A program made the translations under genes and the position numbers. A DNA stretch of 64,000 nucleotides, from positions 1-64,000 of the forward strand of contig DXBP01000050.1 of NCBI GenBank assembly GCA_019116445.1. Direction: 5' to 3'. Below, in pieces: positions 7,581-16,102 of this stretch. The notes under the pieces are model-generated. The model was not told the DNA's origin, searched no databases, and saw nothing but the letters and a program-made list of their open reading frames with translations. Source of the stretch: Candidatus Gemmiger excrementigallinarum (GTDB lineage: Bacteria; Bacillota; Clostridia; Oscillospirales; Ruminococcaceae). Within the stretch, counting starts at the first letter, position 1. Each line of letters starts with the position of its first letter.

Positions 7581-8516
7581 TCAGGTATCGTTGCGGCGCA
7601 GTTTGTCGGCAGCCTCCTGGGCGGCTGCCTTGGCGTTGCGGGCCAGCTGGCGCAGATGTACCAGCGCCGTACGGGTGGAAGCCAGTGTTTCGGCGTAGCG
7701 GGCGCTCTGCATTTTGGGGAAAGCCCGCAGCAGGCGGCGGGCACCCAGTTTATCCAGATCCACATCCCGCAGTTTGGCGCGCAGGGCGTCGGCGCGGGCG
7801 GTCAGTTCAGCGCGCAGTTCGGCGGCGTTGTCCCGGCTTTCCAGTTTGGCCAGGGCCAGCTGCAGCTTTTGTTCATCCAGCAGGGTATCGGCGGTCATGG
7901 CGCCGGTGCCCAGCACCTCGGTGAGTTTATCGCTGGAAAGCCGCAGTTTGGCGCGCAGTTCGTCGATTTCTTTCAGGCGTTTGTTCAGGCCGATGGCTGC
8001 GGCGGTGGAAACACCCACGTCCGCCAGGAAGAACACCAGCAGCACACCGTCCAGGGGCAGCAGCACCCGCAGGGGCATGGGGTCCCCAACACGGGCCAGC
8101 AGCGGATGAACGGCCTTTACCATAATAACGCTGCCCAACCCCCACAGCAGGGAGAACTGCGGGCAGATGTACCCGCCCAGGTTGCCCTTCAGATGGGAAT
8201 AGTCCCACCACCGGATGTGGTACAGGCGGAACAGCACCCAGCCGCCAATCAGTTCAATGGCGGTGGTGAGCACCATGCCTACCACAAAGACCGTCACCAC
8301 ACCGGGCTCGCGGTCACCCGAAGGCATCCGGCGCATACAGTACAGCAGCCCTACCATGCCAAAACCGTAAATGGGGCAGATGGGCCCGCACAGGAACCCG
8401 CGGTTGACCAGGCGGTGTTCCCGGATGGCCGCATACACTACCTCCACACACCAGCCCAGCACGCCGTAGAGGAAAAACCAGTACAGGGTGCGGGCTGCGA
8501 TCTCAAGCGGGGTCAT
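7581..8516 (-). CDS. DUF1113-type membrane protein (putative ABC permease, CmpB-like)
   Basis: 311 residues. The N-terminal half has about five membrane segments with the family hallmarks YWFFLYGVLGWCVEVVY, NRGFLCGPICPIYGFG and a later PQFSLLWG. The C-terminal 140 residues are a soluble, Arg/Lys/Glu-rich helical region that probably forms a coiled coil. ATG 8516 starts the family-conserved N-terminus; the longer frame upstream is not supported. The start lies 14 bases inside the end of trmB, so translation is coupled. The family is widespread in Firmicutes and its role is not established. Confidence 0.8.
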   Translation of the reverse strand: MTPLEIAARTLYWFFLYGVLGWCVEVVYAAIREHRLVNRGFLCGPICPIYGFGMVGLLYCMRRMPSGDREPGVVTVFVVGMVLTTAIELIGGWVLFRLYHIRWWDYSHLKGNLGGYICPQFSLLWGLGSVIMVKAVHPLLARVGDPMPLRVLLPLDGVLLVFFLADVGVSTAAAIGLNKRLKEIDELRAKLRLSSDKLTEVLGTGAMTADTLLDEQKLQLALAKLESRDNAAELRAELTARADALRAKLRDVDLDKLGARRLLRAFPKMQSARYAETLASTRTALVHLRQLARNAKAAAQEAADKLRRNDT

Positions 8517-9237
8517 CGGGGTCCTCCTGCTGGCGGGCCAGCTCCTTGGGCTCCACCCAGTGCACCGTGCTGTCGGGGCCTTTGCGGGCAATCAGCGCTT
8601 TGATGGGAATGCCCTGTTCGCTGAACATTCCCTCGTGTTCGGTGCGCAGGTTCCAGTCCGGTTCGTCGGCGTGCAGATCAAAGGTCTGCCAGGTGATCTC
8701 GAACCCGGCGGCAGGGAAGTAGGAAAGGCTGTCCCGGAACAGATCGTCGTCGTCGGTCTTGAACCAGATCTCGGCGCCCTCATCCATCAGGTTGCGGTAC
8801 TGCAAAAGCTGGCGGGGATGGGTCAGCCGGTGCTTGTTGCTGCCGGCGTTTTTGCTCCAGGGATTGCAGAAATTGATGTAGATGCGCGCCACCCGGTCCT
8901 CGGGGGTGAAGGCGTTGCCCATCCGCTCAATGTCCAGGCTGGCGATCTTCACGTTGTCCGGGGGCAGCTGGCGGGCGGCGTAGGCCGCTTCCACCTTGCG
9001 CTTGGCAAGGATCAGCACCTTGTCGGTGATGTCGATGCCCAGATAGTTGATGTCGGGGTGGGCCGGGGCGATCTGGGCCAGGAACCCGCCCTTGCCGCAG
9101 CCCAGTTCCAGGTGCCAGGGCTGGTCGGGCCGGGCGTACAGTTCGTGCCAATGGCCCCCGTGGGTCAGCGGCTCGTGAACGTGGAAGTCGCAGGCCAGCA
9201 GTTCCGGCCGCGCATAGGGTTTGAATCGCATTCGCAT
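8503..9237 (-). CDS. trmB: tRNA (guanine-N7-)-methyltransferase
   Basis: 244 residues, a SAM-dependent methyltransferase that makes m7G46 in the tRNA variable loop. The SAM-binding motif LELGCGKGGFL lies near residue 43. The family motifs INFCNPWSKN (the usual form is FPDPWpKk), HRLTHP and the C-terminal TEHEGMFSEQG are present. The D of the PDPW motif reads N here, a noticeable variation. It lies between the AlaX-type editing gene (22-base gap) and the DUF1113 gene (14-base overlap), giving a three-gene minus-strand operon with a translation-quality theme. Full length for the family. Confidence 0.93.
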   Translation of the reverse strand: MRMRFKPYARPELLACDFHVHEPLTHGGHWHELYARPDQPWHLELGCGKGGFLAQIAPAHPDINYLGIDITDKVLILAKRKVEAAYAARQLPPDNVKIASLDIERMGNAFTPEDRVARIYINFCNPWSKNAGSNKHRLTHPRQLLQYRNLMDEGAEIWFKTDDDDLFRDSLSYFPAAGFEITWQTFDLHADEPDWNLRTEHEGMFSEQGIPIKALIARKGPDSTVHWVEPKELARQQEDPDDPA

Positions 9238-9259
9238 AGATGTGTCTACTCCTGATTTC

Positions 9260-10411
9260 TTATAGATTGTGGTTCATAAACGCGCGTACCTGCGCTTCGT
9301 CGGCATCCGCCAGACTGCCCTGGCAGAAAGCCGGCTTGCCGCCGCCGCGCCCCCCGAAGGCTTCGTTCAGCGCTTTGCACACCGGCCGGATATCACCGCC
9401 CGGAGCGGCTGCCAGGGCATAGGCCAGTCCCTGCCCGCCCGGTGCCAGGGCACAGCAGGCAGCCTGGGTCCGGGCGGCAATGGCCATGGCCACCCGCCGC
9501 AGTCCGTCACCGTCGGCCCCTTCGGCCCACACCGTACAGGGTCTGCCCGGCTCGGCGGCCGCCGCATAGGCGTCGGCCAGCACGTTCTGCAAAGCGGCCA
9601 GCCGCTGCTTCAGCTGGGTTTCACCGCTTTGCAGCCGGGCCACGGCGTCGGTCAGGCGGCCCACCGGGGCAGACAGCAGCCGCCCGGCGGATTCGGCATC
9701 AGCCCAACCCCCGGCAACTGCATCGAGAGCCCGCTGCCCGCAGGCTACGGCCAGCCGCATACCGCTTTTGTAATGCTGGGCAGAGATGATCTTGATAAGT
9801 CCTACCTCGCCGGTGCGGGCCAGATGGGTACCGCAGCAGGCGCAGCGGTCGCCGCCCGCTTCCACCAGACGCACGGGGCCTTCCAGCTCCTTTTTGCTGC
9901 GGTACTCGGTGGCGGCCAGTGTTGCGGCGTCGGGGACGTAGCAGTGTACCGGTGTGTCGGCCCGCACGGCAGCGTTGGCCTGTGCCTCGGCAGCTGCCAG
10001 CTGTTCGGCCGTCAGGGGAATGCTGGTGTCCATCCGTACAAAGAGGCTGCCGATGTGGAATCCCACGTTGTCGGCACCGTAGAGCCGGTGCAGGGTGCCG
10101 CTTAAAATATGTTCGCCGGTGTGCTGCTGCATGGCATCCAGCCGGGCAGGCCAGTCCAGCACACCTTCCACCACGGCGCCCACCGGCAGTGGGGTGTCGG
10201 TGGTGTGGGTGATGGTCTCGCCGTCGGTGCGCACCGCCAGCACCCGGGCATCACCCAGGCGGCCGGTGTCCCAGGGCTGGCCGCCGCCTTCGGGGAAGAA
10301 GGCTGTGCGGTCCAGGACCACCCCGCAGCCATCCGGGCCCTCGGTGCAGGCCAGAACCGTGGCGGTAAACCGCTGCAGGTAGGAATCGGTTTCGTATAGC
10401 TTCTCGGTCAC
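9260..10411 (-). CDS. Alanyl-tRNA editing protein (AlaX type with DHHA1-like domain)
   Basis: 383 residues. The N-terminal part matches the editing domain of alanyl-tRNA synthetase: TAFFPEGGGQPWDTG, then the zinc ligands HTGEH and CACCGTH. These hydrolyse Ser-tRNA(Ala) or Gly-tRNA(Ala). Residues about 225-383 resemble the DHHA1 domain found in longer AlaX proteins, with a coiled-coil stretch and a glycine-rich GGRGGGKP near the end. The start is a GTG at 10411 with AGGAGG about 13 bases upstream, which is rather long. It is the first gene of the operon with trmB. Confidence 0.88.
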   Translation of the reverse strand: MTEKLYETDSYLQRFTATVLACTEGPDGCGVVLDRTAFFPEGGGQPWDTGRLGDARVLAVRTDGETITHTTDTPLPVGAVVEGVLDWPARLDAMQQHTGEHILSGTLHRLYGADNVGFHIGSLFVRMDTSIPLTAEQLAAAEAQANAAVRADTPVHCYVPDAATLAATEYRSKKELEGPVRLVEAGGDRCACCGTHLARTGEVGLIKIISAQHYKSGMRLAVACGQRALDAVAGGWADAESAGRLLSAPVGRLTDAVARLQSGETQLKQRLAALQNVLADAYAAAAEPGRPCTVWAEGADGDGLRRVAMAIAARTQAACCALAPGGQGLAYALAAAPGGDIRPVCKALNEAFGGRGGGKPAFCQGSLADADEAQVRAFMNHNL

Positions 10412-10542
10412 AGGGGAACGGTGACCTCCTTTTTTGTGAATTTTTCCTATTATACCATAAAACAGGTGTGGAAAAAAACACCGAAATCTTATATAATAAA
10501 AGTCAATACCATTTTAATCACAGAATGTAAGGAAATTGCCCT

Positions 10543-11811
10543 ATGCAGAAAATGATTCGTTTTGCGGCGCTGGCCCTGCCGGCGCTGCTGCTGGCCGGTT
10601 GTGCCGCCAATCCGCTGGAGATGCTGCAGCCTGCCGAGAATACCGCCACCGTGGAAACCGCTGCGGCGCCTGCGCCCCAGACCCTCAACGTCTATGCCAC
10701 CGAGGCACTGCTGCCTGCGGTGCAGGCCTATGCCGCGGCACAGCAGGTCACCCTGAACGTGACTGATGACCCGGCCGGTGCCGACCTGGCTTTGCTGGAC
10801 AACACCCCCGGCGATCTTGTCCAGGGAATGGACGTAATGAGCGATACCCTGCTTTCGGCCGCAGCCGGCCGCGCGGGCATCACCGAGAGCGCCACCGCTC
10901 TGCCGCTGGGCCGCAGCCTGTACGGCTACTGGGCCAACGGCTCCATGATCACGGCGCTGTTGGGGGAGGACGGCCTGACCGCCCTGCAGAATGCCAGCTG
11001 GGATGAGTGGAGCGACTTTGTGGAAACCCTGCAGGCCTGGCTGGAAGAACCCGAAGCCGCCACCGTGACGCTGAACGGCAGCGACTACACCCTGCCGGAA
11101 ACCAAACCCGATACCCTGAACGCCACCGGCGTCTTCTCGGAACCGATGAACCGGACGGCGGGCTACACGGCGGCCATGCTGGCGGCAGGCAGCGAACGGA
11201 ACGAAGATACGCTGACCGGCCCTCTCAACGGTGTGTACAGCGCCGTGACGCTGGAGTGGGACAACCTGGCCGAAAGTGACGAAACCGCCCTCTTCCGCCG
11301 CGCCACCCTGACCGACCTTTTGTCGGCCTACGGTTCGGACGCCTGCCAGAGTCTGGTGCTGATCCCCTTCAAGTGCAACCTGACCGAGAGTGACCTCTCC
11401 ACCGAGGAGTACAACCTCACGGGCCTTCTCAACTATCCGGTGCTGGCCGATGCAGGGTACCTGACCATTTCTTCCGGCAGCGACGAAACCGCCCAAAAAG
11501 CGGCCAAGAGTGCGGCATTGTGGCTGTACAGCAGCGGGGAAGGGGAAACCGCCCTCACCGAAACACTGGGGGTCATCACGCCCTGGAATACCGCATCGGA
11601 TACCACGACCCTGGGCTCCATGCAGATCGAGCAGGCCGGTACCGGCATCCTGCCCGGCATTACGGTGACCCAGGCCCAGGCGGATGCCCTGGTGGCCAAC
11701 GAGGAAGCCCTGAAAGACAGCGAGAGCCACACCACAGCGGAGCGCAAAGCCTTCACCGAGGCGGCGCTGGAGATCCTGGGCGCGACGGAAGCTGCCGAAA
11801 CCGAGGAATAA
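10543..11811 (+). CDS. Lipoprotein, solute-binding-protein-like
   Basis: 422 residues with a lipoprotein signal (LLLAGC, lipidated Cys near residue 20), so it should sit on the outer face of the membrane. The rest is rich in Ala, Thr and Glu and follows the general order of a family 1 extracellular solute-binding protein: TLNVYATEALLPAV at the start, then alternating helix and strand. Sequence match to known binding proteins is weak. ATG 10543 has AAGGAAA 7 bases upstream; TATAAT at 10492-10497 is a likely -10. It lies 43 bases before malQ, but no permease genes are near. It could be an oligosaccharide binder served by a distant transporter. Confidence 0.6.
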   Translation: MQKMIRFAALALPALLLAGCAANPLEMLQPAENTATVETAAAPAPQTLNVYATEALLPAVQAYAAAQQVTLNVTDDPAGADLALLDNTPGDLVQGMDVMSDTLLSAAAGRAGITESATALPLGRSLYGYWANGSMITALLGEDGLTALQNASWDEWSDFVETLQAWLEEPEAATVTLNGSDYTLPETKPDTLNATGVFSEPMNRTAGYTAAMLAAGSERNEDTLTGPLNGVYSAVTLEWDNLAESDETALFRRATLTDLLSAYGSDACQSLVLIPFKCNLTESDLSTEEYNLTGLLNYPVLADAGYLTISSGSDETAQKAAKSAALWLYSSGEGETALTETLGVITPWNTASDTTTLGSMQIEQAGTGILPGITVTQAQADALVANEEALKDSESHTTAERKAFTEAALEILGATEAAETEE

Positions 11812-11854
11812 AGTCTGCCTGTACAGGCATTGTTTATGGAAAAGGGGAATGATG

Positions 11855-13396
11855 ATGGAACTGAAACGTTGCAGCGGAATCTTGATGCCGATTTCCAGCC
11901 TGCCCGGCGGGTACGGTATCGGCAGTCTGGGCGCGCCGGCGCGCCGGTTCGTGGACTTTCTGGTCCGGGCCGGGCAAAGCGTCTGGCAGATTTTGCCCGT
12001 GGGCCCCACCGGTTATGCGGACAGCCCTTACCAGAGCTGTTCGGCTTTTGCGGGCAACCCCTATTTCATCGATCTGGACCTGCTGGCCAAGGACGGCCTG
12101 CTCAAACGCAAGGATTACGCCTTCCTGCAGTGGGGCGGCGATGCCTCCCATGTGGATTACGGCACGCTGTATGAGCGCCGGTTCCCGGTGCTGCGCAAAG
12201 CCTACGAAAACTTCCTCAAAGGCCGCCCGGTGCCCGGGTACGAAACCCCCTACCCCGATGACTGGTACCGCTTCCAGTTCCTTTCGGCGGACTGGCTGCC
12301 GGACTACTGCCTGTACATGGCCATCAAGGAAGAAAACGGCATGACCGACTGGCAGCAGTGGCCCCGGGCCCTGCGCCGCCGCGATCCGGCCGCCCTGGCC
12401 CAGTTCCGGGCCGAGCACGCCAAGGAAATCGAGTTCTGGGCCTTTTTGCAGTATGAGTTCGACCGGCAGTGGCGTGCCTTGCATGAATATGCAGCCGCCA
12501 AGGGGGTTTCCATCATGGGCGATATCCCCATTTATGTGGCGCCGGACTCCGCCGATGCCTGGGCCGGCACCGACCTGTTTGAAACCGATCAGGAGGGCCG
12601 TCCCCGCCGTGTGGCAGGCTGCCCGCCGGATTATTTTGCCGCGGACGGCCAGCTGTGGGGCAATCCCATCTATGACTGGGACTACCACAAAAAGACCGGC
12701 TATGCCTGGTGGATCAGCCGGGTACGGCACGCGCTTTCCATCTATGACATTCTGCGCATTGATCATTTCCGCGGATTCGATACCTACTGGGCGATCCCCG
12801 CAGGGGAACCCACGGCACGCAACGGCCGGTGGGAACAGGGCCCCGGCATGGATCTTTTCCGGGCGCTGCGGGAAGCGATGGGGGATGTGCCCATCGTGGC
12901 GGAGGACCTGGGAGAGCTGTTCCCCTCGGTACGGCAGCTGCTCAAAGAGAGCGGCTTCCCCGGTATGAAGGTGCTGCAATTTGCCTTTACCGGGCAGGAT
13001 AGTGTCGATCTGCCGCACAATTATCCCCGCAACTGTGTGGCCTACCCCGGCACCCACGACAACAACACCCTCAAGGGCTGGTTTGAGGAGGAACTGGGAA
13101 CGGCAGGCCGCAAACAGGCGACCGCCTACTTTGCCCTCACCGAGCAGGAAGGGATACTGCGGGGACTTTTGCGCGGCGTGCTGGCCAGCCCGGCGGCACT
13201 GGCAGTCATTCCTATGGCGGACTGGCTGGAAGTGCCGGCCGAAGCCCGCATGAATGTTCCGGGCCGTGCCCAGGGCAACTGGCAGTGGCGCGCCGAGGAC
13301 AAGGCGCTGACCCCGGCCCTGGCCAGGGAGATCCGCACCATGACGGCGCGGTACTTCCGTACCGAGGCGACCCCGTCCGGCGGGAAAAAGGGATGA
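11855..13396 (+). CDS. malQ: 4-alpha-glucanotransferase (amylomaltase)
   Basis: 513 residues, GH77 family. The enzyme transfers maltosyl and longer alpha-1,4-glucan units between chains and releases glucose in maltodextrin or glycogen metabolism. Visible hallmarks are SLPGGYGIGSLG, the glycine- and proline-rich QILPVGPTGYADSPYQ, the nucleophile region LRIDHFRGFD (Asp about 303), the acid/base region VAEDLG (Glu about 350) and the GTHDNNT motif. Three ATG codons stand in a row at 11849, 11852 and 11855; the third is best spaced from AAGGGG. The gene follows the lipoprotein by 43 bases and is probably co-transcribed. Confidence 0.95.
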   Translation: MELKRCSGILMPISSLPGGYGIGSLGAPARRFVDFLVRAGQSVWQILPVGPTGYADSPYQSCSAFAGNPYFIDLDLLAKDGLLKRKDYAFLQWGGDASHVDYGTLYERRFPVLRKAYENFLKGRPVPGYETPYPDDWYRFQFLSADWLPDYCLYMAIKEENGMTDWQQWPRALRRRDPAALAQFRAEHAKEIEFWAFLQYEFDRQWRALHEYAAAKGVSIMGDIPIYVAPDSADAWAGTDLFETDQEGRPRRVAGCPPDYFAADGQLWGNPIYDWDYHKKTGYAWWISRVRHALSIYDILRIDHFRGFDTYWAIPAGEPTARNGRWEQGPGMDLFRALREAMGDVPIVAEDLGELFPSVRQLLKESGFPGMKVLQFAFTGQDSVDLPHNYPRNCVAYPGTHDNNTLKGWFEEELGTAGRKQATAYFALTEQEGILRGLLRGVLASPAALAVIPMADWLEVPAEARMNVPGRAQGNWQWRAEDKALTPALAREIRTMTARYFRTEATPSGGKKG

Positions 13397-13480
13397 TTGG
13401 TAAACATCGCCAGTATTGTGCCGTCGGCCGTCAGATTCTTTGTGCAACGCCCATCTAGGAAAAACGATGCATTTGTGGTA

Positions 13481-13494
13481 ATATACATGTATAT
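13481..13494. promoter_or_regulatory. Perfect 14-base palindrome upstream of GGDEF-like gene
   Basis: ATATACATGTATAT is a perfect inverted repeat and overlaps the TACAAT (13494-13499) that may serve as a -10 box. A repressor operator is a reasonable guess. The -35 is weak. Confidence 0.4.
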
Positions 13495-13547
13495 ACAATG
13501 CCCGTTTTGCGGGAGTAGACAGGCTTTTGCGCAAGTGAGGGAGCGAA

Positions 13548-14345
13548 ATGAAGCTGGAATACACGAAGGAAGAACTGGCGGTGCAGGTTGCAGCACTGGA
13601 ACAGCTGTTCGAAACGGTACAGATCGTAGACCCGTACCGGGGTGTGTTGCTGGACCCCGCCACGCTGGAAGCGGGAACGGAGAGCGGTCCGGTTCCCACG
13701 CTGGATGAGAGCGGCCGCGGTATGCAGCTGGTGCAGGCAGCCGACGGGGACGAGATGCGCATTTACCAGGGCATCCAGGTGGATGGCCGCCCCTGTGTGC
13801 TGCGGGTGCATTGCCGGATGCCCCACGACAGCAGTGCGTCGGCCGGGGCGCAGAATTCCTATGACCGTGCGCTGGCGCAGTATCAGGAAGATATGCGCCG
13901 CGACTATGTCACCGGCGTATACAACAGCCGCTACATTCAGGAAGAATACCGCCTGTATGCCGAAAAGCAGGCCATGCAGGGCAAACCGGTGGGCGCCGTG
14001 ATGCTGCGCGTCAACGAGTATTGGACGCTGCGGGATCAGGAGTCCCGTCAGGCGGCAGAATGCTGCCTGAACACCGCGGCAGGAATTTTGCAGCTGGCGG
14101 TGGGCACCGACCACGAGCATGCGGTGCTGGCCCGTCTGGAAGACGGCCTGTTTGTGGCCATCACGGTGGGTATGCCGGCAGCCCGGCTGGCCCAGACCAT
14201 CAACCAAGCGCTGGAATCCTCCCGCCGTGTGTTCAGCATCACGCTGGCACGGCGCGGCACCTTTACCGTCACTACGGCCAGCGCCGAATGGGGCGAAACT
14301 TCCTCCTGGGAAATGATGCTTTCCCTGGCTCAGCAGCGGCTGTAA
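13548..14345 (+). CDS. Degenerate GGDEF-domain protein
   Basis: 265 residues, cytoplasmic. Residues about 10-90 resemble a small sensory (PAS-like) region. From residue 116 the chain follows the GGDEF fold: MRRDYVTGVYNSRYIQEEY matches the usual D-LTGLYNRR opening. The signature GGDEF is replaced by EDGLF (198-202), and the metal-binding and catalytic residues are lost, so diguanylate cyclase activity is unlikely. It may bind nucleotide or act as a regulatory partner. It stands alone between malQ and a small protein, with GAGGGAG just upstream of ATG 13548. Confidence 0.65.
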   Translation: MKLEYTKEELAVQVAALEQLFETVQIVDPYRGVLLDPATLEAGTESGPVPTLDESGRGMQLVQAADGDEMRIYQGIQVDGRPCVLRVHCRMPHDSSASAGAQNSYDRALAQYQEDMRRDYVTGVYNSRYIQEEYRLYAEKQAMQGKPVGAVMLRVNEYWTLRDQESRQAAECCLNTAAGILQLAVGTDHEHAVLARLEDGLFVAITVGMPAARLAQTINQALESSRRVFSITLARRGTFTVTTASAEWGETSSWEMMLSLAQQRL

Positions 14346-14362
14346 CAGTTGCATAAACGCAC

Positions 14363-14406
14363 CCCCCTTGTGTACATACTATGCTTGACGCAAGTACACA
14401 AGGGGG
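14363..14406 (+). promoter_or_regulatory. 13-bp hairpin covering the next gene's ribosome binding site
   Basis: CCCCCTTGTGTAC (14363-14375) pairs perfectly with GTACACAAGGGGG (14394-14406) around an 18-base loop. The right arm contains AAGGGGG, the ribosome binding site of ATG 14414. TTTT follows the stem, so it may also terminate the upstream transcript. Confidence 0.6.
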
Positions 14407-14413
14407 TTTTACT

Positions 14414-14845
14414 ATGCAAAGCGATAACGAAAAGATGCTGCAGGAAATTGTCCAGAATACCGAGATGGGCAAAAATACCCTGGACGAACTGATGGGCCTG
14501 ACCCACGACCAGCGGCTGAAAGATGAGATGATGCGTCAGAAGCGGGAATACCGCCGCATCAACCAGGCCGCCCACACGGCGTTGGATGCCATCGGTGCCC
14601 AGGCTAAGGGGCAGAGTGCCGCCGCCCGCATGAGTGTGAGTATGGGCATCCGTACCCGCACCATGATGGACAAATCCACCCGCAACCTTGCCACCATGCT
14701 GGCAGAGGGCAGCGGCCAGGGGGTGTTGGACTGCAAGCGGGCCGAAAAGGACTATCCCACGGCCAGCCCCGGTGCCAAGCAGCTGTGCAGTGAATTGGGG
14801 GAACTGCAGGCCCGGGCCGAGAACACCTGGCGGGAATTTATCTGA
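14414..14845 (+). CDS. Small helical protein of unknown function
   Basis: A 143-residue soluble protein, strongly helical and rich in Met, Gln, Lys and Arg, with no signal or membrane segment. It begins MQSDNEKMLQEIVQNTEMG and has a run SVSMGIRTRTMMDKS near the middle. The shape is compatible with a four-helix bundle of ferritin-like or DUF2383-like type, but no metal ligands can be pointed to. ATG 14414 was chosen because AAGGGGG lies 7 bases upstream; the upstream TTG in the same frame falls within the hairpin loop. Expression is probably influenced by the hairpin at 14363-14406. Confidence 0.6.
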   Translation: MQSDNEKMLQEIVQNTEMGKNTLDELMGLTHDQRLKDEMMRQKREYRRINQAAHTALDAIGAQAKGQSAAARMSVSMGIRTRTMMDKSTRNLATMLAEGSGQGVLDCKRAEKDYPTASPGAKQLCSELGELQARAENTWREFI

Positions 14846-14855
14846 TGATGTACCC

Positions 14856-14884
14856 TTGCGGGGCAGGCGCCGGGCTGGTATAAT
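14856..14884 (+). promoter_or_regulatory. Promoter of DUF523 gene
   Basis: TTGCGG (14856-14861), a 17-base spacer and TATAAT (14879-14884), 38 bases before the start codon. Confidence 0.7.
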
Positions 14885-14921
14885 CAGGGCGGAACACTGC
14901 ACCGAAAGGAAGGAACCGCCC

Positions 14922-15356
14922 ATGAGAATTCTTGTCAGCGCCTGTCTGCTGGGGGAAAACTGCAAGTACAACGGCAAAAACAACCGCAACGAAACACTGC
15001 TGCGGCGGCTGCAGGGACACGAGGTGGTGCCCGTCTGCCCCGAAGTACTGGGCGGGCTGGGGGTGCCGCGCCCCTGCGTGGAACTGCGGGACGGTGTGGC
15101 CTATAACCAGTACGGCGAGAATGTGGACGCCGCCTTCCATGCCGGGGTGGACAAAGCCCTGGCACAGATCGCGGGACAGCAGATCGATTTGGTGATATTG
15201 CAATCCCGCAGTCCCACCTGCGGCGTCAAACAGATCTATGACGGCACCTTCTCCAAACAACTCATCGACGGCCAGGGGATGCTGGCCGCAGCCCTGCAGG
15301 CACGGGGCTATCGTCTTGCGGATGTGGAGGACATCGACGGGGTGCCGGAACTCTGA
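14922..15356 (+). CDS. DUF523 family protein
   Basis: 144 residues, full length for this small family. Hallmarks are the N-terminal VSACLLGENCKYNG, the CPEVLGGLGVPRP segment and QSRSPTCG. The conserved cysteines (CLLG..C, CPE, PTCG) suggest a metal or cluster site. The biochemical role is not established. It has its own promoter, AAAGGAAGG before ATG 14922, and a strong terminator right after the stop, so it is a single-gene unit. Confidence 0.88.
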   Translation: MRILVSACLLGENCKYNGKNNRNETLLRRLQGHEVVPVCPEVLGGLGVPRPCVELRDGVAYNQYGENVDAAFHAGVDKALAQIAGQQIDLVILQSRSPTCGVKQIYDGTFSKQLIDGQGMLAAALQARGYRLADVEDIDGVPEL

Positions 15357-15367
15357 ACAGAACAAAG

Positions 15368-15395
15368 GCGGGGCCTCCCGGAAGGGAGGCCCCGC
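15368..15395. terminator. Terminator between DUF523 gene and mtnN
   Basis: Stem GCGGGGCCTCCC/GGGAGGCCCCGC with loop GGAA between converging genes. It has no long T-run on the plus side. Confidence 0.7.
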
Positions 15396-15405
15396 TTGAT
15401 TGTAT

Positions 15406-16089
15406 TTACAGATGTTCGATCATGTTGGCCACGATCTCGGTGGCGGTCTTGACGTATTCCGCAATGCTGAACTGTTTGACCACCAGCACTTCGTAGCCGC
15501 TCTCGTCGGCGTTGTCGCTCATGGCGCGCAGTACCACGCAGGGCACACCGTTGCGGCCTGCCACCTGGCTGACCGCCGCGCCTTCCATCTCCACGCAGTC
15601 GGGATGGCACTTGTCTTCAATGATCTTCTTGGTGGCAGAGTCGCCCACAAAGGTGTCGCCGGTGGCAATTTTGCCGGCGATGGCCTTCACGCCGCAGGCT
15701 TCGCAGGCGTTCAGCGCCGCCTGCACCAGGGCGGGGTCCCCGTGGTACTCTTTCAGGAACGGGGCGCTCTGGGCCAGCATATCCAGTTCGGCGTCGTGGT
15801 AGACGACGGTTTCACCCACGCAGACATCGCCGATGCCGATTTTGCTGGTCATATTGCCGGCAATGCCGCTGAAGATCAGGCGGTCGATGCCGTATTTGGT
15901 GCACAGCACCTGCACGGTGCTGGCGGCGTTGGCCTTGCCCATGCCGGCGCAGCAGACGACCACCTGCTTGCCCTGCAGTGTGCCGCAGTGGTAGTCCACC
16001 CCGGCATAGGTTTCACAGGTCACATCCTGCAGCCGTGCGCACAGCTGATCTACTTCGTCGGGCATGGCGCCCATAATGCCGATAATCAT
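15406..16089 (-). CDS. mtnN: 5'-methylthioadenosine/S-adenosylhomocysteine nucleosidase
   Basis: 227 residues. It cleaves the N-glycosidic bond of MTA and SAH, recycling the by-products of SAM use. The N-terminus IGIMGAMPDEV carries the usual general-base Glu region. Family motifs include CCAGMGKANAA, IFSGIAGN, GDTFVGD, the VEMEGAAV substrate-binding stretch and the catalytic Asp in RAMSDNAD. It lies 13 bases downstream of ychF on the same strand and is probably transcribed with it. Confidence 0.95.
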   Translation of the reverse strand: MIIGIMGAMPDEVDQLCARLQDVTCETYAGVDYHCGTLQGKQVVVCCAGMGKANAASTVQVLCTKYGIDRLIFSGIAGNMTSKIGIGDVCVGETVVYHDAELDMLAQSAPFLKEYHGDPALVQAALNACEACGVKAIAGKIATGDTFVGDSATKKIIEDKCHPDCVEMEGAAVSQVAGRNGVPCVVLRAMSDNADESGYEVLVVKQFSIAEYVKTATEIVANMIEHL

Positions 16090-16102
16090 TGGCAGCCTCC
16101 TA

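Noticed and set aside
7407-8603. 398-codon plus-strand frame over the permease end and DUF1113 gene
   Set aside because: It crosses a strong terminator and is antisense to the DUF1113 gene, with no ribosome binding site.
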